From Ctena decussata (lineage: Eukaryota > Mollusca > Bivalvia > Lucinida > Lucinidae): 64,000 bases of DNA. Under the pieces are notes generated by a model. The model was not told where the DNA came from. It did not search any database and saw nothing but the letters and a program-made list of their open reading frames with translations. The position numbers and the translations under genes were made by a program. The stretch is taken from positions 84,614,979 to 84,678,978 of the forward strand of contig OZ022501.1 of assembly GCA_963989385.1 (NCBI GenBank), written 5' to 3'. Shown piece by piece: positions 46,967-59,436 of the stretch (its first letter is position 1; each line of letters starts with the position of its first letter).

Positions 46967-47189
46967 AATTTTCACTTTAACATGTACTTTGCTTATTGCT
47001 CGCACATTCTTTTTAACGCTTTCCAGTGAGTCAAATGATATCGCTTGCCGTCCGCGATAGTCGCAATTCACGAATCGAAAGTGTTCTCAGCTGAAAATGT
47101 CTATGTGTTTCATAATGACACAAAGCGATGCCATAATAAATGCTCTGCTATATGAGCGCTATATTAGGTGCATGTATATGTACATCTGA

Positions 47190-47195
47190 AATAAA
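47190..47195 (+). terminator. AATAAA poly(A) signal of TRIM-B
   Basis: A canonical hexamer 224 bp after the stop codon, followed by TGT/GT-rich sequence. First AATAAA after the propeller exon in a plausible setting. Confidence 0.55.
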
Positions 47196-47267
47196 GCTCG
47201 GTGCAGTTCCACAAATACTTCCAACTGCCAAGAGTGTCAACCGTATGGAGTTCACGTGAATATGTAA

Positions 47268-47500
47268 ACTTTCAGGGTTAGCAATGCTACCCTTTTCATT
47301 TGTTTTTTGCCTCCCTTCTCAATGGGCGGTGCTCTTATATGTAAAAGAAAGAATTTACCTCTATAATATTTTGAGTAAATTCTTTTCTTTACGAGTTGAC
47401 CACACTTTGGTAGGTCTTCGTCGGCCAGGAAACCACACGGGACGTCAAGTTTTGTAACAAATTGTAGAAACCAATGGAACTGTATACATACACCTTATGA
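47268..47500. repeat. dispersed repeat family 3 copy
   Basis: TTTTTTGCCTCCCTTCTCAA, GAAAGAATTTACCTCTA, GAGTAAATTCTTTTCTTTAC, GAGTTGACCACACTTT and a terminal ACACCTTAT. Downstream at 47739-47813 a ~50-bp block with GGCCTAGGCCTGTTACCC is repeated twice. Confidence 0.55.
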
Positions 47501-48024
47501 GCAGGACACGGTTGTTCAAAGCATCGTTAGCTTAATGAAGTTGTTACATGTAGTAGAGGGTTCGTTTGAGTGAGTGTATGTTACAGTGCTAACAATATCA
47601 ACTACGGTAATATTTTTTGCTGAAAAATTGTGAAGGTTTTTGCACTGCAGAAGAGGTAAATGAGTATCTTTTTCGAATCAGGAAAAGGTATGGCAGCGAA
47701 AGGAAAGGGCTGGGCTCCACCTTTCATATGCTATGTTCAGATATGGTAGGCCTAGGCCTGTTACCCGCATATCCTGTACCCAAGATATGGTCGGCCTAGG
47801 CCTGTTACCCAAACTGATCCTATGGCCACTAGGCTACGGGAAAGCTTTACTTCTTATTTTTGTTGATATAGAAATGCCCGTAAAAAACGCTTTTGTCCGA
47901 TGACTGTCTCAATAAACAAAAACCTATGTATTTATTTGTGAATTTTACTAGGAAACTAACGAACTAGAAAAGAAAGAATTTAAAAGAAAAAGAAAAAAAG
48001 AAGTATACGCTGGACATCAATGAC

Positions 48025-48272
48025 CGGCCCTTGCGGCACGTTAAACACTTTTCTGGCATCTTCACCCGCGAACGGAGTTTTCCTATTAATATGAAATCTT
48101 ACACGAGCCTCGTACATTTGTCCTGTTATAATGACGACATGCTTTATATTCTGTAACCTGTAGAAATGATGTGCCATGCATAACCCAAATGCTGTAGCAA
48201 TTGATGGTAATGAACGGTTTGGGTTGGAAATTAGAGTAAAATGCACGTTCTTCATTTGAAAGATTGAAATTT
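48025..48272 (+). pseudogene. decayed copy of the TRIM-B last exon
   Basis: Matches the end of exon 4. AATGACGACA.GCT.TATATTCT (48128-48152), GATGTGCCATGCATAACC, AATGCTGTAGCAATTGATGG (48189-48208), GGTTTGGGTTGGAAATT and CACGTTCTTCATTTGAAAGA follow the order of 46810-46975. Upstream GTTAAACAC..CTGGCATCTTC matches 46735-46760. Frameshifts and deletions break the frame, and the RING, B-boxes and coiled coil are absent. Residual of a local gene duplication or 3' capture. Confidence 0.8.
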
Positions 48273-48664
48273 CCGAAATAAGACACGTTACAGAGAATAA
48301 TCAATCTATTCGGCTGCATAATCAGACCTCTCTAGTCTGTCTGGTGTCAGAATTACACTGATTAGATTCTCAAAGAAGAACTCTAAGGGGAAAAAGAGAA
48401 TTGTGACACAAGCAAAGACCGAAAACTACATACATACTATATACAATTCTATTCGCCAATGAAACATATGGATCATATTCAAAGCAAACATCAAAGGCCC
48501 CTTGTTGGGTAACCAAAGCTGGGCTCAGTTTCAGATTATAGCCCTGGCATCAAAAGACAGTCGTTAATGCCTATGCGAAGGAAATAGGTACAGTTTCAGG
48601 GAAAATCGCACCGTCTATTTCATTTTTGTCTCCCTTCTCAAATGGGGTCAGCTCTTAAAATAAA

Positions 48665-49115
48665 AAAAAATGCTCCTGTAGAACAAATAAGAGCCGCGAC
48701 GTGAGAAAACCAACAATGTGGCTGTGCGCCCAGCGCAGACTCAGATCAGCCTGGGCACCCGCCCAGTCTGATAAGAGACTGTGTTAAGCGCTTAAAGGGT
48801 AGCTATGGGTCTTAGCTATCCCAATGCGGACAGCGAAGGCTCTGATCAGACTGGGCGGATAAAATGCTCCTGTAGAACAAAAAAGAGCCGAGCCGCGACA
48901 CGAGAAAACCAACAATGTGGTTGTGCGCCCAGCGCAGACTCAGATCAGCCTGGGCACCCGCCCAGTCTGATAAGAGACTGTGTTAAGCGCTTAAAGGGTA
49001 GCTAAGGGTCCATGCGGACAGCGTAGGCTCTGATTAGACTGGGCGGATGCCCAGGCTGATCTGAGTCTGCGCTGGGCGCACAACCACTTTGTTTGTTTTC
49101 TCGTGTCGCGGTTCA
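48665..49115. mobile_element. MITE family 1, tandemly duplicated with flank
   Basis: The flank AAAATGCTCCTGTAGAACAA occurs at about 48667 and 48861, each followed by GAGCCGCGAC and the MITE. The first unit stops at GACTGGGCGGAT (48860) and the second begins exactly there; only the second reaches the right end (CTCGTGTCGCGGTTCAA at 49115). So about 193 bp of flank plus MITE was duplicated after insertion. Confidence 0.8.
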
Positions 49116-49239
49116 AAATATTTCTTTTTAGAGTAGACTCCTTGTCGTCCTGGAAAGCAAACAGAAACGAGTGAACTCGGGGATAACGTCCCACCAACAC
49201 AAAAGGTCATACAGAGACGGACCACTGCATGAAAAGGTC

Positions 49240-50360
49240 GTTTTACTCATATTTACTAGGGTATGCACTATCAACGCAAACGCAGCCCGTTATATGCACT
49301 ATATGTTTGATTACTTGGACGCGTAATGGTAAACCTGTAATATATTTGCTAACTTTTATTATAACTTCAAAACCTTGCAAATGTTACCGCTATATTTACA
49401 TTCATTCACATACATGAGGAAGTATATTTGAAATGTTGCATACGTTTAATAATGATTCTATACTTTAGTACACTTTCTTAAATACAAATGTTTACGCTTA
49501 TATTTGAACGCCCTTGTAAATACCGTAAGCGCCGGCTTTTACAATGGTATGGCACTAACGTTAAATACTATTTAAATATTGACTTATATTTACACGTCTT
49601 TGAACAGGGTATCACATTATCTTACACATAACCCGGTATTTACTCCTATTTATCGTACTGCAAATAATGTAAATGCGTTGTTTTACCCATACATTTGCGT
49701 AGGCCCAACAAAACCTTTGACATCTGCGGATTTACAGGTTAGCCACCGAGGATGGCCGTACATGTAAATATTGCCCTATATTTACTCGTATTTGACTACA
49801 AGCCAAACAATATCGAATCTAGCCCTTATATTAACATTTGTTTATGTCGTCTCAAACAGTTGGTAAATACCTTCGTTAACGCATACATTTGCCCAGGCCT
49901 ACATATGAGTTAAACTTTTGGTTTTATATGATATTTACTGTGAATGGACGTAAACGTAAATATTATCTTATATTTACGCTACATCAAATAGGCTGTCAAA
50001 TCATAGTGAAACTAACCCTCATATTTACTTATATTTATCTATCTTCAAATATTCGGTAAATACCTGCTTTTACGCATATTTGCATAAGCCTGCACATGAG
50101 TTAAACACTCGGTTTTATAGCAAATTTACTGTGAATGGAAATATGCGTTAATGTTACTTTACATTTACTCTGCCTCGAGCGGGCTGTCAAATGATATTGA
50201 ATCAAGCCCTTATAGACATCAATTTATGTCTCCTGAAATACTCGGTAAATAGCTTAGTTATGCATATGTTTGCATGAGCCTGCACCTTACTCGAAATACT
50301 TGGTTTTACAGCATATTTACTATGAGCCGACGTGTCATATGCATAGATATTATTTTATAT
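49240..50360. repeat. left subterminal array, GTAAATA/ATATTTAC motifs
   Basis: Degenerate ~190-200-bp units from about 49500, each with GGTAAATACC-like, CATACATTTGC, AGTTAAAC.TTGGTTTTAT, ATATTTACTGTGAATGGA and GGCTGTCAAAT.AT blocks. Many copies of ATATTTAC or GTAAATA. The short frames over it are by-products. Confidence 0.7.
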
Positions 50361-50987
50361 TTACACTTAGGCAAACATTCCAAGCCGGTTCTGAATAAAG
50401 TTTCAAATAAATTACAAATACAAATAAATTATGAACAAGTATATTGTAGTTGGGCATATTTAATGTCAATTAGTGCAATATTTGCGGATAATACCGTAAA
50501 ACGAATAAAAAATGCAGCGGCGTATTAGATCATTGTACTACATGTCTATTATTCTAAATCTAGACAGAAAAATATGACATTTTCTCTCAATCTATATCTG
50601 TTTCGCCAAGTCGCAGGACTTTGTGATGCTTATAATACTCATTAGCTCTAAATACTGGACAGAACTGCCTGAGATAATTGTGTAGGTATAGATTAGACTT
50701 TTCTTAAAGGACTAGTCCAGATTCGGAGATGTAATATTCTGTAGCACAAGAAATCCACTTGAGGAGATGTCTCGCCTGTTTGCGCATTTCAAAAAAGAGT
50801 TAAACCAGAAAACTCGACACATATTTGCACTACTCCGAATACAACGACGACGTCGACACAGAAAGTTTGATTTGACTGAATCTGTTGTATTTTTCCAGTG
50901 ACTTGGACAGAGAGAGAGAAATTGGAACTGACGGTAGTAATTAGGACAGTGTGACAGAAATATTACGATGAAATTGACTAATACACT

Positions 50988-51262
50988 GTAAGAATTTCCC
51001 GTAAATTTTATGGTAACATTCGTGGCTGCTGTGCCCTATTCAATAGACTTATTGGAAACTACAACACTATCTGATATGGAAAACTGTTTCAGAGACCTCC
51101 TCAGGTCTCTCCAGAGTTCTTTGGCAGATATAATATATTAAGATATGCGAAATTAATTAGCAAGATTTTAATACAATGCAGTCATAAAAAGTAACGTTAC
51201 TGTCCTACAATGCCTAGCAACAAACTGGTCTCTTTTACCGTAAAATTTAGTATACTTTCTGT
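50988..51262. mobile_element. possible MITE (ACACTGTAAGAATTT ends)
   Basis: ACACTGTAAGAATTTCCCGT and AAATTTTATGGTAA on the left match TTTTACCGTAAAATTTAGTA on the right in inverted form. Similar to 14095-14420, but the right terminus is unclear. Confidence 0.4.
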
Positions 51263-51433
51263 GAGTAAAAGTGTTATTTTGAGGTAATTTGCCAATTGTT
51301 AATTAAATTTGCAACTACCGTAGTTGTGTGGTCAGCGGTTGTTCCAACATAACAGCTGTAAAGTCACAATAATAATTTTTATATTGTATAAATGCATCCC
51401 GTCTCCCAATCTTTTTGGTATGACCAACCCCCT

Positions 51434-51439
<6 letters not shown>

Positions 51440-51470
<31 letters not shown>
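51440..51470. repeat. (GA)n microsatellite
   Basis: A run of about 15 GA units; intergenic, inside the CACTA-like element. Confidence 0.95.
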
Positions 51471-51472
<2 letters not shown>

Positions 51473-53084
51473 TATCAACTATATGAAAATATTTCACGTG
51501 AAAATAAGTCATATGTGTTCAAATTTTAAATTGTTGGTCAAAATTTGTTTTAAAGGTAGATTCTTTTAATATCTTTAACCATTGAAGTTTGGTTTAACAT
51601 GGTCCTCAAAAACACTCAAACATATATATATCATATATGAATCGTTAATGTGAAACCGTTCCATATGTGGCTGTAAATCAATATAATCGAATTATCTATA
51701 GACTGAGTGTGCACCTTTTCGTCTGTTTTAATTTGCACCATATGGGCTCATCGTCATCCAATAAGGCAATTACAAATTAATAAGGTAATTACATTATGAC
51801 CTAGGACAGGTCCTCCAAATGCAACTCAGTATGCACCGAAAGAGAAGGGACATCAAAGTCAACTTAGCAATTAAAATGCCATAGGCGAATTGCGTAGACT
51901 CAGATCAGCAATTGCATAAAGTTGCGAGGTTTGATATGCCAACCGCTGCTTGCACAAGCCAAATATGGGTCTGGTGCCTATAAGAAGAGCAGCGATATAA
52001 TACCCAGTTCAGACTGCATACCTTGATCCAAAAGAACTGTCAGGGCGGTAACAAACATGTGTTGCTAATAACTGTCAAATTCGATCAGTCCACTAAACAC
52101 ATTGAAGAATCGATGGTCGCCAAGAATTCAGGGAACGCGCAGGCAGTCAGTGAATGCGCAGTTTATTTTAGATTTTTTGGGGCGGGGTACTGCGATTTAA
52201 GTGGAAAATAGTGTTATTATTTGTGTTATAACCACTTCTGTTGCCCTTTATCCAAAGCAAATTATAATATCATTTTGCTGTTTTGAAACAAATTTTGTCA
52301 AAACAAGTTATCAGAAAAATTATAAGGAACCGATTGGCTTGCCAGGTGATTTCGTATCATAAATTTTCTGAACGGCGGCTTTTTTCCATAAAACAAAGCT
52401 CATGATGTAAATTTGCTGTTGTAAGTAACGGAAGGTAATCCTGAAACTATAAAAGTTTCGTGTCATGAGATGCAGGCATTTAGGAAATACAACCCATTTT
52501 AGCAATGTACGCTCTAAATCAGTGAACGCGCAAACTGTATCAGTGAACGAGTAGCACAATAATTTGTGTGTACGAAGCAAAGGCGCTGCGTTTTACGAAG
52601 CGAAAGGGGAAAAGTGTACGCATTGAACGCGTCGGAAAGGTCGCCATTAAAGCCAGAGCTACATTTAGCTCGAAATTACAACATCAAATCATCTAAATTG
52701 TTTACCAATAATCCCATCTTTTATCATGGCCTACTTTATTTTTCTTTGAAGTAGCCCGTTCAGCAACTTTTTTTAATTTGCACTGTTAGAAAATACTGAG
52801 GTAGAGCCCTAGTCAGAGCTAAACTCTATTTTCATTTTACAATGAAGTGTGCCGAATATCTGTACCGATATCTTAGTTGTATACTGCACAATTCTGCCAA
52901 TTTGACAGACAAAAACGGTCTTGGTGCGTATGCAAACAACATACATTCAGATCAGCTTGCGCACTCGCTCAGTCTGATTAGTGTCATATAAACAATGTAT
53001 TGCAAACAGCAAACACTCTTTTCAGACTGCAGACCGATCAAAGCTTTCACAGTTCGCATTTGCCTGAAGATCCATGGTGTTGAG

Positions 53085-53270
53085 CGAAGCTCTGTTTAAG
53101 GTGGTGATAATCACTGATTTGGGGCGAAGTAAAAAATCTGCATAAAATGCTGAAAATATAACAGATCTTCCCCAAAATTAGCAGATGCCTTCTTTATGTT
53201 GTTTCTCACGATTCAGAATCCAAAAATGCAGGACTTGTTGAAGTTAAAAAGGGTATGTCTCTCTATTCTG
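53085..53270. repeat. dispersed repeat, inverted relative to 2.4 kb
   Basis: TTTAAGGTGGTG, TGATTTGGGGCGAAG, CCCCAAAATTAGCAGATGC and AAAAATGCAGGACTTGTTG match the complement of 2395-2580. Confidence 0.6.
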
Positions 53271-53436
53271 TATTCTAAACTGTAGAGAACAACGAAAATA
53301 AGAAGTCATTAAACTTTCAGGGAGGTACGTTTTTTTTATGGTTTTATGCACATTTTTGTATTTACCACAAATCACCACCTTAATTTTCATTCAAAGAAAA
53401 AAATAAGACGGTCTGAGATTAGGGAGGAGTCATTTA

Positions 53437-53480
53437 TTATCAGGTGTGTTTGTGTTCATATGATTCACACACCTGATAAT
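53437..53480. repeat. short hairpin
   Basis: TTATCAGGTGTGTTTGTGTT pairs with ..ACACACCTGATAA, loop around CATATG. Confidence 0.55.
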
Positions 53481-54006
53481 AAAAAGACTCGTCCAGTAAA
53501 GGGGCAATCGCTCTTTTTGCAGCAAATTCTACCATATGGACTTGAAATATTTAATGGCAAACAGTACAGACCCAGATTAGGGAGCAAAATGAGCAGATTT
53601 AGACTGCCTATTTTGTCAGTTGTAAACAGTTTGTTTAAAATTATCATTTGTATCAAGTAAAATAAATTCAGCAGTAAATTGAGACTCAATATTTGGTTAG
53701 TTTTCCGTTGCTGGAGATTACAATTGTTTAACTTTCAGGTAAAGCACAAATAGCTGTCTATGCTATTAATACAGGATCCAAATGACGAACTTTCAGCCTT
53801 TTCTTTGAAATGCTTATGTAGTGGACTACAGTCCGGATCCGATTTAATAACAACTTTTTCTTGAACTGAATCGAACATTATTTTATTCAAGATTCAATTT
53901 GGGTATATGTATTATCCGAAAACCTTTGTTTGATATACAAATGTGGGTTTATCAGGCTGGATCAAATGTCTTCGGCATTTTAGTACCTTGTCAGGGTGAG
54001 CGTAAA

Positions 54007-54253
54007 CAGGGGCCGAGTGCACAAAGGAAGCGTAAACTACACCGGCGTAGCTTATGAACGTCGGCGCGACTAAGTCTGTACTACGACTGTATTTTAATCC
54101 AAGTGCACGAGGAGATTTGTGAGTTTTGAAGCTATTTTGAAACTTAATTTACGACCCGCCTCGGTTGTGCATACGGATTAAAATTCTGCGACATTTTTAC
54201 GACGGACGTACGTCGGGCGTAGGCCTACGTTTGCTTTGTGCACTTGGCCCCAG
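54007..54253. mobile_element. MITE with GGGGCCGAGTGCACAAAG ends
   Basis: Left GGGGCCGAGTGCACAAAGGA and right GCTTTGTGCACTTGGCCCC are inverted. Inner GCGTAAACTAC/GTAGGCCTACG blocks also pair. About 247 bp, nested in the 2.8-kb element. Confidence 0.75.
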
Positions 54254-54936
54254 AGTGTACCATGACATTCTGGAAGTCTCCATAAAACGAACAGCTATAG
54301 CACCTGTACTCAGGGGTAATCGCCACCTCGTACCTCTGAAAAACACAGAATGCTTAAAACTACAGTCACGCATAACTAACACCTAGTGGTCAACCCACTG
54401 ACAAATTTTAAGGACTTCCAGGTAGATAATGGTCAACTTGCGCGTTCACTGGGTACATATCACGCATTCACTGGGTGCAATATTAGCGTTCACTTGGTAC
54501 ACTACAATTGGTGGCTTACACATTTACTTCGTTCACAGTGTCGCGATCACCGATACAAATTTTTCAGGGTACAATCATATAATACAGAAATATCTCATAA
54601 ACTAAACGACAGACAATGACGAAATTTAATGTATTTGCAGCTATTTACTTGCTTCTACTTCTGCTTGCAGAAAACACGAAATAGAATATGGCGTTTTATG
54701 GTAAAAAGAAGAAACATTTGTTATTTTCTTCGTTTTTAAGATAATGAACCTAATAAAATGGGTTTTACCCGACTCCATGAGACATTCGCAAAGGTTTATT
54801 ATCATGATATGGAACATACCATATCAGCCAAGTAATGTACATGTATGTGTAGATGTAAACATTTTTACTGCGCGTTCACTGATAACTGATTGGCTGCGCG
54901 TTCACTAAATTCTGGGCGACCATCGATTCCTCAGTG

Positions 54937-57900
54937 TGCTAGAAGCTTCGATAGAATGAATTTTGCACGCTTGTTAAAGTTCACTAAGCATAACGCATTG
55001 TTATTGTACCTTACTGTCATGTATGAAATTATTTCTCTGTTGGTATAAAATAGTAAGAAAAAGGGTGCATTTTATTGGGTAAGAAAGAAGGTGCAATTTA
55101 TGAAGATGATAATGACATTATGCGCGCCAGCGAGCGTCGTTTACGGTGTGACGAATTCCGCTGCCGCGGGATTCGAACTCGGTCAGCCAGGTCTTAGCCG
55201 ACTGCGATTCCGAGGCCCATAACGTGTACGTTTATATACTTATAACATCATCTCTGTAAGCAGATCCTTGAAATAAGAGTCAGCATAGTGCTTAAGTCGG
55301 GCACACCGGGCCTACATGTAAATAGTCGCCACTATCTATACACCCGGACAAACGTTTGAAAGGTTTCAGTTTCACGGTAGTTCTGTTAAACATCAAGCAG
55401 AACAATTGCAAAATATTTTAACAACGATATAAATTATTGACTTGGAGAGAGAGAGTATGCATAGGCATGTGCCTGTTGACCTTTTGACCCACACATATCA
55501 TTTTTTAAGAAAATTTTGGCGTGTGTAATTGTAAAGAATTTTTCTAGTTACCCACTAGCTTTCAATTCTAATTTTCTGCATACAAAAAGGCATGCAGTCA
55601 GCTAAGAGACCATGTAACTGATGTGTTGCATAAAAAGTTTGACGTCCCAGTCTCAGTATGAAAGACTACCAATTTTCCGTAAGACAAAAATGATAAGAAA
55701 ATTGTACTCTCGGTCGTTTTGGACACAAGTTTTGACAAGTTTGCCTTTAATATCCGAATTTGAACTGGCATGACAACAATTAATGTAGCCCATTAGAATT
55801 TAACATTTTGTCTATACACTTTGCTACTTTGGTGAAGATGGAAGTTAAATTTGGTGATTTTTTGGCCACAGTTTTGAAACGGGTCGAAATTGTCAATGAA
55901 ATACAGTGTTCATAACTTTTATCACTCTGTATCCAAACAACTGCTGGGTTCCATAATTCCAATGCCTCGGCATCTTCTGTTAACTTAATGACATCAGATA
56001 AGACCAATGATGTCAAACGTTTTGACATAACAAAAGTCCTATGTATTAGTTATATCTGCTGCTAAGCTCATCTATAAGTATGCTCATTTACGCTTATATT
56101 CGCGAATCTCTCTAGACTCGCAAAATGAAACATTTTGCGAAAGTGAAACGTAGCTTTAATTATAAGGTGTAAACTGCCAACTGCAATGCTGAAAAACGTC
56201 GTATCAATGGTGATGCACTCTAAACTGAAAACAACATAGGGTCAACATTGACATTAATACGACATTCTTTCAGCGAGTTTCACTGCCTGGATCGTGTTCC
56301 GGAAAATCCTTTTTAGGAAACGGAACAGACCACCAAAGATGGCGGACCGGTTTACACACGTAAGGTACGGGTGCTTAGTCAAAAAGTTTTATCGAATTTT
56401 GACTATATGTCGTACGGATCTGTCAAACGAGACATAATACATTGCTCTATATAAAACATGCAGTGATGTAGTGCAAAGTATACACATCCGCTTGTATCTA
56501 CTTATTTTCAAGTTTTAATTTTTAGTGTTGACCCAGATATTTTCTTGACTTTCCTATGAAAAGTTTTTCATATATTTTTGTCATTTTTATAAAATACGAT
56601 GCCCAATTCAATTATGTCCCAGGCCCAGATCACCGTGTTTAAATATCTTGGTTTTTGAGAAATATTAATTTATATGCATATTTGCCGTGAAATTTGCATT
56701 TGTCACCGGAACATACTCTCTAGTTCAGCACAAATTATGTGTCTGTGTTGGGAGAATTTGAATAAAAAGAATAGGGCTTACTGTTTCAGCGTTTTTGAGT
56801 GTTAGAATCGAAATAGTTCAGCTCTAGCGTTGAATTGTCAAATAATAATTCACTGTTTGTCGGTCAGTAATAAGTAGATATATCACTCGCGCTCCGCGCT
56901 CGTGATTTGATCTCCTTCACAACAGACCGCCAAATAGTGCCTTGTTACTCAACAATTCACTGCTAGAGCTGATCTATTTCTTAAAAATGATAAATTAAAA
57001 ATTCCACTAGGGGTGGTGCTGCCATTCGGTTAAAATGTTTATGTAAGCAGTTGTAATTAGTTTTACAGATACCAAAAACGCAAATATTAACCGGCTTCTC
57101 ACAGAAAGAAAAAAACATTTTTGATATTTTACAAACTTCGAAATTTCAATGTTCAGGCATGACGGTATAGGACCTCACCATGTGCATATTAAAGAGGCAA
57201 CTCGATAAGATCATCGATGGGTGGAAATTTTTTTAAAAGTTTTACCCTTAATGTCGCTTAAACTAATTAAGATATTAGATGCGGATTTTCCATATTCAAC
57301 TGCGCAGAGCAAAGAACTTTCATTTTACAATTAATGAATGGATTTGTTCTAAAACAACTGACCATTTAGTACAATGAGCGATCAAAAGGGTTAACATTTT
57401 TGGTTTTCCTTTAAAAAAAGAATTTGTAATCAGAACGTTATTTGTTATTTTAATTTTAACTACTGACACAACGACAGTAAATTATATAAATCTGTTTGCT
57501 CTGCAGCCAATATGATAAATCTGCGTTCGAAAATACTGTGAAAATGTGGAACGAATTGAATATAATTAAAACTAGCTATGATGTGAAGGGCCGAACCGAT
57601 TATCTTTCCAAGGTAAAAGAAACATCTGGAAAAGTTCAGTGTAATAAATACTGAATTAACATATGGGTCATTAGCACAAAGTCTTAATGGGATATCTACA
57701 TTAGCGCTTATTTCAGCCAATAGTATTTGATTACCCGACAAAAACTGCCACGATTCCATTGGATGAAGAAGACCGCATATCTTAGAAATCATACTGATGC
57801 AAATTAGGTCTGTTATTGGTAGAACAACACAAGACTTGGAATGTAGCGATTATATACCGCCGTAAAATAAGCATATTTTGTGTCGGTCTTTGGAAACATA

Positions 57901-57999
57901 ACGTCATAATTTTGAAAATTGATATCTATTTAGAATTAATTAAGTGGAGGAAGTTAATCTTATAATACAGATTACGGTGGAATCAGTCATACGTTCATT
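54937..57999. other. interior of the 10.2-kb element, no gene seen
   Basis: No supported coding frame. A tRNA-like piece on the minus strand at about 55160-55222 has a B box complement (GGATTCGAACTC). A weak inverted pair AACGTCGTATCAATG/CATTAATACGACATT lies near 56200-56265. Confidence 0.4.
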
Positions 58000-58212
58000 T
58001 GAGCCACGACACGAGAAAACCAACAAAGTGGTTGTGCGCCCAGCGCAGACTCAGATCAGCCTGGACATCCGTCCAGTCTGATCAGAGTCTTCGCTGCCCG
58101 GATAAAGGTAGCTTAGACCCTTAGCTACTCTTTAAGCGTTTAGGGACGCGTCTGATCGAACTGGGCGGATGGGCGCACAATCACGTTGCTGGTTTTCTCG
58201 TGTCGCGGCTCA
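58000..58212. mobile_element. palindromic MITE family 1, shortened copy
   Basis: Ends TGAGCCACGACACGAGAAAA and TTTTCTCGTGTCGCGGCTCA are intact, but the right inner arm lacks the CCAGGCTGATCTGAGTCTG block. Nested in the CACTA-like element. Confidence 0.85.
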
Positions 58213-58439
58213 TAAATACATGTATATTGTTTCACCGTAAAATCATACAATTAAAAAGTCCGTTATAAGGTTATTTGTCGAATTTTGTTGCATGACAGAG
58301 ACGCTAGACGATATGCATTAAATTTTTTACATTTATAATATATTTAGCGTGAATAGATTATCCACAAGACAATTAAAACATTTTGACCGAATATTCCTCT
58401 TCCTAACCCAAAAGAATAAAATGTGCCCACCTCTCCAAA

Positions 58440-59400
58440 GCCCAGTAAATCATATGCAAATGTTCATACGAACACTATATTTGATATCCCAAACTATTGG
58501 GTAAATACAAAGATAAACACATGATTTAGCATATATAGGCATATTGGAAAAACTAATGTGCCATTAATATTTACATACCATTGCAAATGTTGTTTCATAC
58601 TATATTTACCATACGTGCACACGTTTGCAAAATATAGTATTTGAAGTTTGCGGCGAATAAAGCAAATGTATTTTCATACAAGCTTTTGATAAAATGTATG
58701 CATAGCGTGCAACGTGTGTAAATATTAAACATTTACATACATTTCCAAACGAACAAACCAAACATAAATACATTTGTTTACTTTAAATTTGATTTTAATG
58801 TAAATATGTCATATTTGTTTATGTTTAACATTATTTTACCGAGTAAGCAAATTTTCAAGCATTTTAATGTGTAACATTTATTTGTAAATACATACGCATG
58901 AACTTAACTATTTCGATTTTACAATAAATTTGCATACCTGCTAAAACAGTTTTGAGTACGTTCAGTTTGATTGTCATTTAAAAGGTAAAGAAACGTTAGT
59001 AGAGCATCGTATTTTGGCTACATTTGAATATGTAGGTAAATATATATTTGACATACTTTTGACAATATTTGTAGTGCTAAGTAAGTATTGACGTGCTTAT
59101 ATATTTACATAATACGTAAATGTGTGTCACGTTCGCATATTTGCTAACTTACAGAAACTCAAAGATGCTGATAAATTTACACCGACTTGTAAAAGATGGT
59201 AAATATGTGTATTTTCATACTCTGTGCCCCTCTAGTTTATACTACGTAAAGTGCGGCGCTTACGGCTTACCTCTAGGTATTTGCACATACGTAAATTTGA
59301 TCATTTACGATAGGTAAATATAAGTCAAATTACCGCAAATGAAAAGCAAACGTATGCAAATAATTGCAAATACCGGCGTTTTCATATATTTGATATATGT
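58440..59400. repeat. right subterminal array, GTAAATA and TTTGCATA motifs
   Basis: Dense GTAAATA, ATATTTAC, CATTTGC and TTGCAAAT motifs on both strands through to the right end. Counterpart of 49240-50360, more degenerate. Overlapping frames have no known domain. Confidence 0.65.
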
Positions 59401-59436
59401 TTAATGAGCTGCGTAAAACGGACTTTTCATGCAGTG

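Larger units (their letters stand above)
52099..54936. mobile_element. 2.8-kb nested inverted-repeat element
   Basis: Left ATTGAAGAATCGATGGTCGC then CAAGAATTCAGGGAACGCGC; right, inverted, ACTGAGGAATCGATGGTCGC then CCAGAATTTAGTGAACGCGC. AGTGAACGCG-type motifs recur inward on both sides (52503-52555; 54432-54505; 54866-54906). No transposase frame was recognised. Nested in the 10.2-kb element; exact termini and target duplication unclear. Confidence 0.7.
49223..59436. mobile_element. 10.2-kb CACTA/EnSpm-like element, non-autonomous
   Basis: Left end CACTGCATGAAAAGGTCG and right end CGGACTTTTCATGCAGTG are inverted (23 of 25 bases in the wider TIR). Both are flanked directly by GAC: 49220-49222 and 59437-59439. 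CACTA/G-type termini with 3-bp target duplications are the hallmark of the CACTA/EnSpm superfamily. Subterminal arrays of GTAAATA-like motifs lie inside each end. No transposase frame is seen, so mobility would need an enzyme from elsewhere. Confidence 0.7.
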
